A DNA stretch of 5,379 bases from Thermoplasmata archaeon. Its GTDB lineage: Archaea > Thermoplasmatota > Thermoplasmata > RBG-16-68-12 > JAGMCJ01. Positions 4,465 to 5,379 of the stretch are shown here, piece by piece. How positions within the stretch are numbered: the stretch's first letter is position 1; every line of letters begins with the position of its first letter. The stretch spans positions 1 to 5,379 of the forward strand of contig JAGMCJ010000092.1 in the NCBI GenBank assembly GCA_023129265.1, read 5' to 3'. The notes beneath the pieces are model-generated. The model had not been told where the DNA came from, made no database searches, and worked only from the letters and a program-made list of their open reading frames with translations. The position numbers and the translations under genes are program-made.

Positions 4465-5379
4465 TCAATCACCCCTCTCGAATATGTGCACGACCGCGGT
4501 TGCCCCAGTCCCGCCTACGTTGTGGGTCAGGCCCGTGGTCGCATCGTTCACTTGGCGTTTGTCCGCCTCTCCTCTGAGCTGCCGCACAATCTCAATGGCC
4601 TGAGCGACGCCGGTGGCACCGACGGGTTGTCCTCTGGCCTTGAGCCCGCCAGACGTGTTCACAGACACCTCTCCGTTCAGGGCAGTGAGTCCTTCCTCGG
4701 TGGCGGGACCACCCTTCCCCTTCTCGAAGAACCTCAGATCCTCGATGGCCATTATCTCAGCGATCGTGAAATTGTCATGGACCTCGGCGACCTTCACGTC
4801 CTTCGGCGTTCTCTTCGCCTGATGGAGGGCCCTCTTTCCCGCGATCACCGTTGCATCCATAGTGCAGATGTCCCTTCTGTTGTGCAGGGCAAGGGTGTCC
4901 GTGGCAATGCCAGATCCGAGGATTCTGATCGGCGTGTCGGTGAACTTCTTCGCTTTGTCCATCGGGCAGAGAACGACGGCTGCACCTCCATCCGACAGAG
5001 GCGCGCAGTCGAACATGCCGAGCGGAGTCGCAACGGGAGGAGCGTTGAGGACCATCTCCATTGATATCTCCCTTCTGTACTGCGCGTGCGGGTTCAAGGA
5101 ACCGTTCTTGTGGTTCTTCACCGCGACCGCCGCGAGGTGCTCTCTCGTCGTCCCGTAGACGTGCATGTGCCGCCGGGCCATCATCGCGTACAGGCTCGGG
5201 AACGTCGCCCCGAACACCGACTCCCATTCCTGGTCGGCCGTTGCCGAAAGGATCTGGAGCGCTTGCGTGTCCCCAACGTCTGTCATCTTCTCCGCGGCTC
5301 CGACGATGACGATGTTGTACATGCCTGAGGCGACCGCCATGTATCCTGTTGCCAGTGCGACGCCCCCCGATGCTCCCGC
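4465..5379 (-). CDS. Thiolase-superfamily protein (SCP2-thiolase type), N terminus cut off, with altered catalytic residues
   Basis: The frame is open to the window edge, giving 304 residues plus TGA; the first roughly 80-90 residues of a normal archaeal thiolase lie outside. Family landmarks (numbered from the first visible residue): Ala-Ser-Gly-Gly at 3-6, Ala-Glu-Lys-Met-Thr-Asp-Val at 29-35, Ser-Asp-Gly-Gly-Ala-Ala at 129-134, Val-His-Asp-Asn-Phe at 200-204, Asn-Thr-Ser-Gly-Gly-Leu-Lys at 241-247, and Thr-His-Asn-Val-Gly-Gly at 285-290. These match archaeal acetyl-CoA acetyltransferase/SCP-x thiolases. Two key positions differ. The residue before Ala-Ser-Gly-Gly, normally the nucleophilic Cys, is Gly2 (codon GGA, 5374-5376). 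The His of the Gly-His-Pro motif is Gln251 (codon CAA, 4627-4629). The His of His-Asn-Val-Gly-Gly is kept. The protein probably forms a complex with the adjacent DUF35 protein. It is likely to be annotated automatically as thiolase; it may instead be a non-thiolytic relative such as an Ltp2-like aldolase, or a structural paralogue. Confidence 0.9.
   Translation of the reverse strand, partial: AGASGGVALATGYMAVASGMYNIVIVGAAEKMTDVGDTQALQILSATADQEWESVFGATFPSLYAMMARRHMHVYGTTREHLAAVAVKNHKNGSLNPHAQYRREISMEMVLNAPPVATPLGMFDCAPLSDGGAAVVLCPMDKAKKFTDTPIRILGSGIATDTLALHNRRDICTMDATVIAGKRALHQAKRTPKDVKVAEVHDNFTIAEIMAIEDLRFFEKGKGGPATEEGLTALNGEVSVNTSGGLKARGQPVGATGVAQAIEIVRQLRGEADKRQVNDATTGLTHNVGGTGATAVVHIFERGD
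4468..4475 (-). promoter_or_regulatory. Ribosome binding site of the DUF35 gene
   Basis: GGGGTGAT on the minus strand matches the anti-Shine-Dalgarno complement GGAGGTGAT over most of its length and lies 3 bp before ATG 4464. It is embedded in the last codons of the thiolase-like gene, whose TGA separates it from the ATG. It fixes the DUF35 start and indicates termination-reinitiation coupling. It is the best ribosome site in the window. Confidence 0.6.

Noticed and set aside
4093..5064. Long plus-strand open frame of 323 codons
   Set aside because: It runs antisense through the well-supported thiolase-like and DUF35 genes; its translation is low in recognisable motifs and reflects the GC-rich third positions of the real genes.

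Overview
The window looks like a chromosomal piece of an archaeon of moderate GC. Four observations point to archaea: a tRNA gene with a bulge-helix-bulge intron, an archaeal/eukaryotic-type RNA polymerase subunit (Rpo11/RpoL), a thiolase-like gene fused in operon style to a DUF35 gene, and TATA-box promoters at archaeal spacing. A euryarchaeal, possibly Thermoplasmata-related, lineage is my best guess but is not proven by the sequence. I see no integrase, transposase, CRISPR array or rRNA.

Layout. Bases 1-90 are the 3' end of a gene whose last residues form a small charged helical tail. A TATA box precedes a tRNA-Ala(CGC) gene (130-220) with a 17-nt intron. Immediately after the tRNA lies about 300 bp of non-coding DNA organised as a degenerate tandem repeat locked to an exact 11-bp register (224 to about 520). 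Next come a clear TATA box and an uncharacterised 359-residue protein with five consecutive tryptophans, probably translated from a leaderless GTG. That gene converges, with only 13 bp between stops, on a minus-strand block read right to left: a thiolase-fold protein (cut by the window edge), a DUF35 zinc-ribbon/OB-fold partner, a radical SAM enzyme, rpoL and truD.

How the genes fit together. The thiolase-like and DUF35 genes are translationally coupled (the stop codon abuts the ATG) and are expected to form an acyl-CoA-handling complex of the type known from archaeal mevalonate synthesis and steroid side-chain cleavage. The thiolase-like protein, however, has Gly where the nucleophilic Cys is expected and Gln in place of the catalytic His of the GHP motif. 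It may therefore not be a working thiolase. Downstream, rpoL and truD are housekeeping transcription and tRNA-modification genes; the radical SAM enzyme between the two groups has no assignable substrate.

The two items most worth following up are the 11-bp phase-locked array beside the tRNA and the repurposed active site of the thiolase-like protein.
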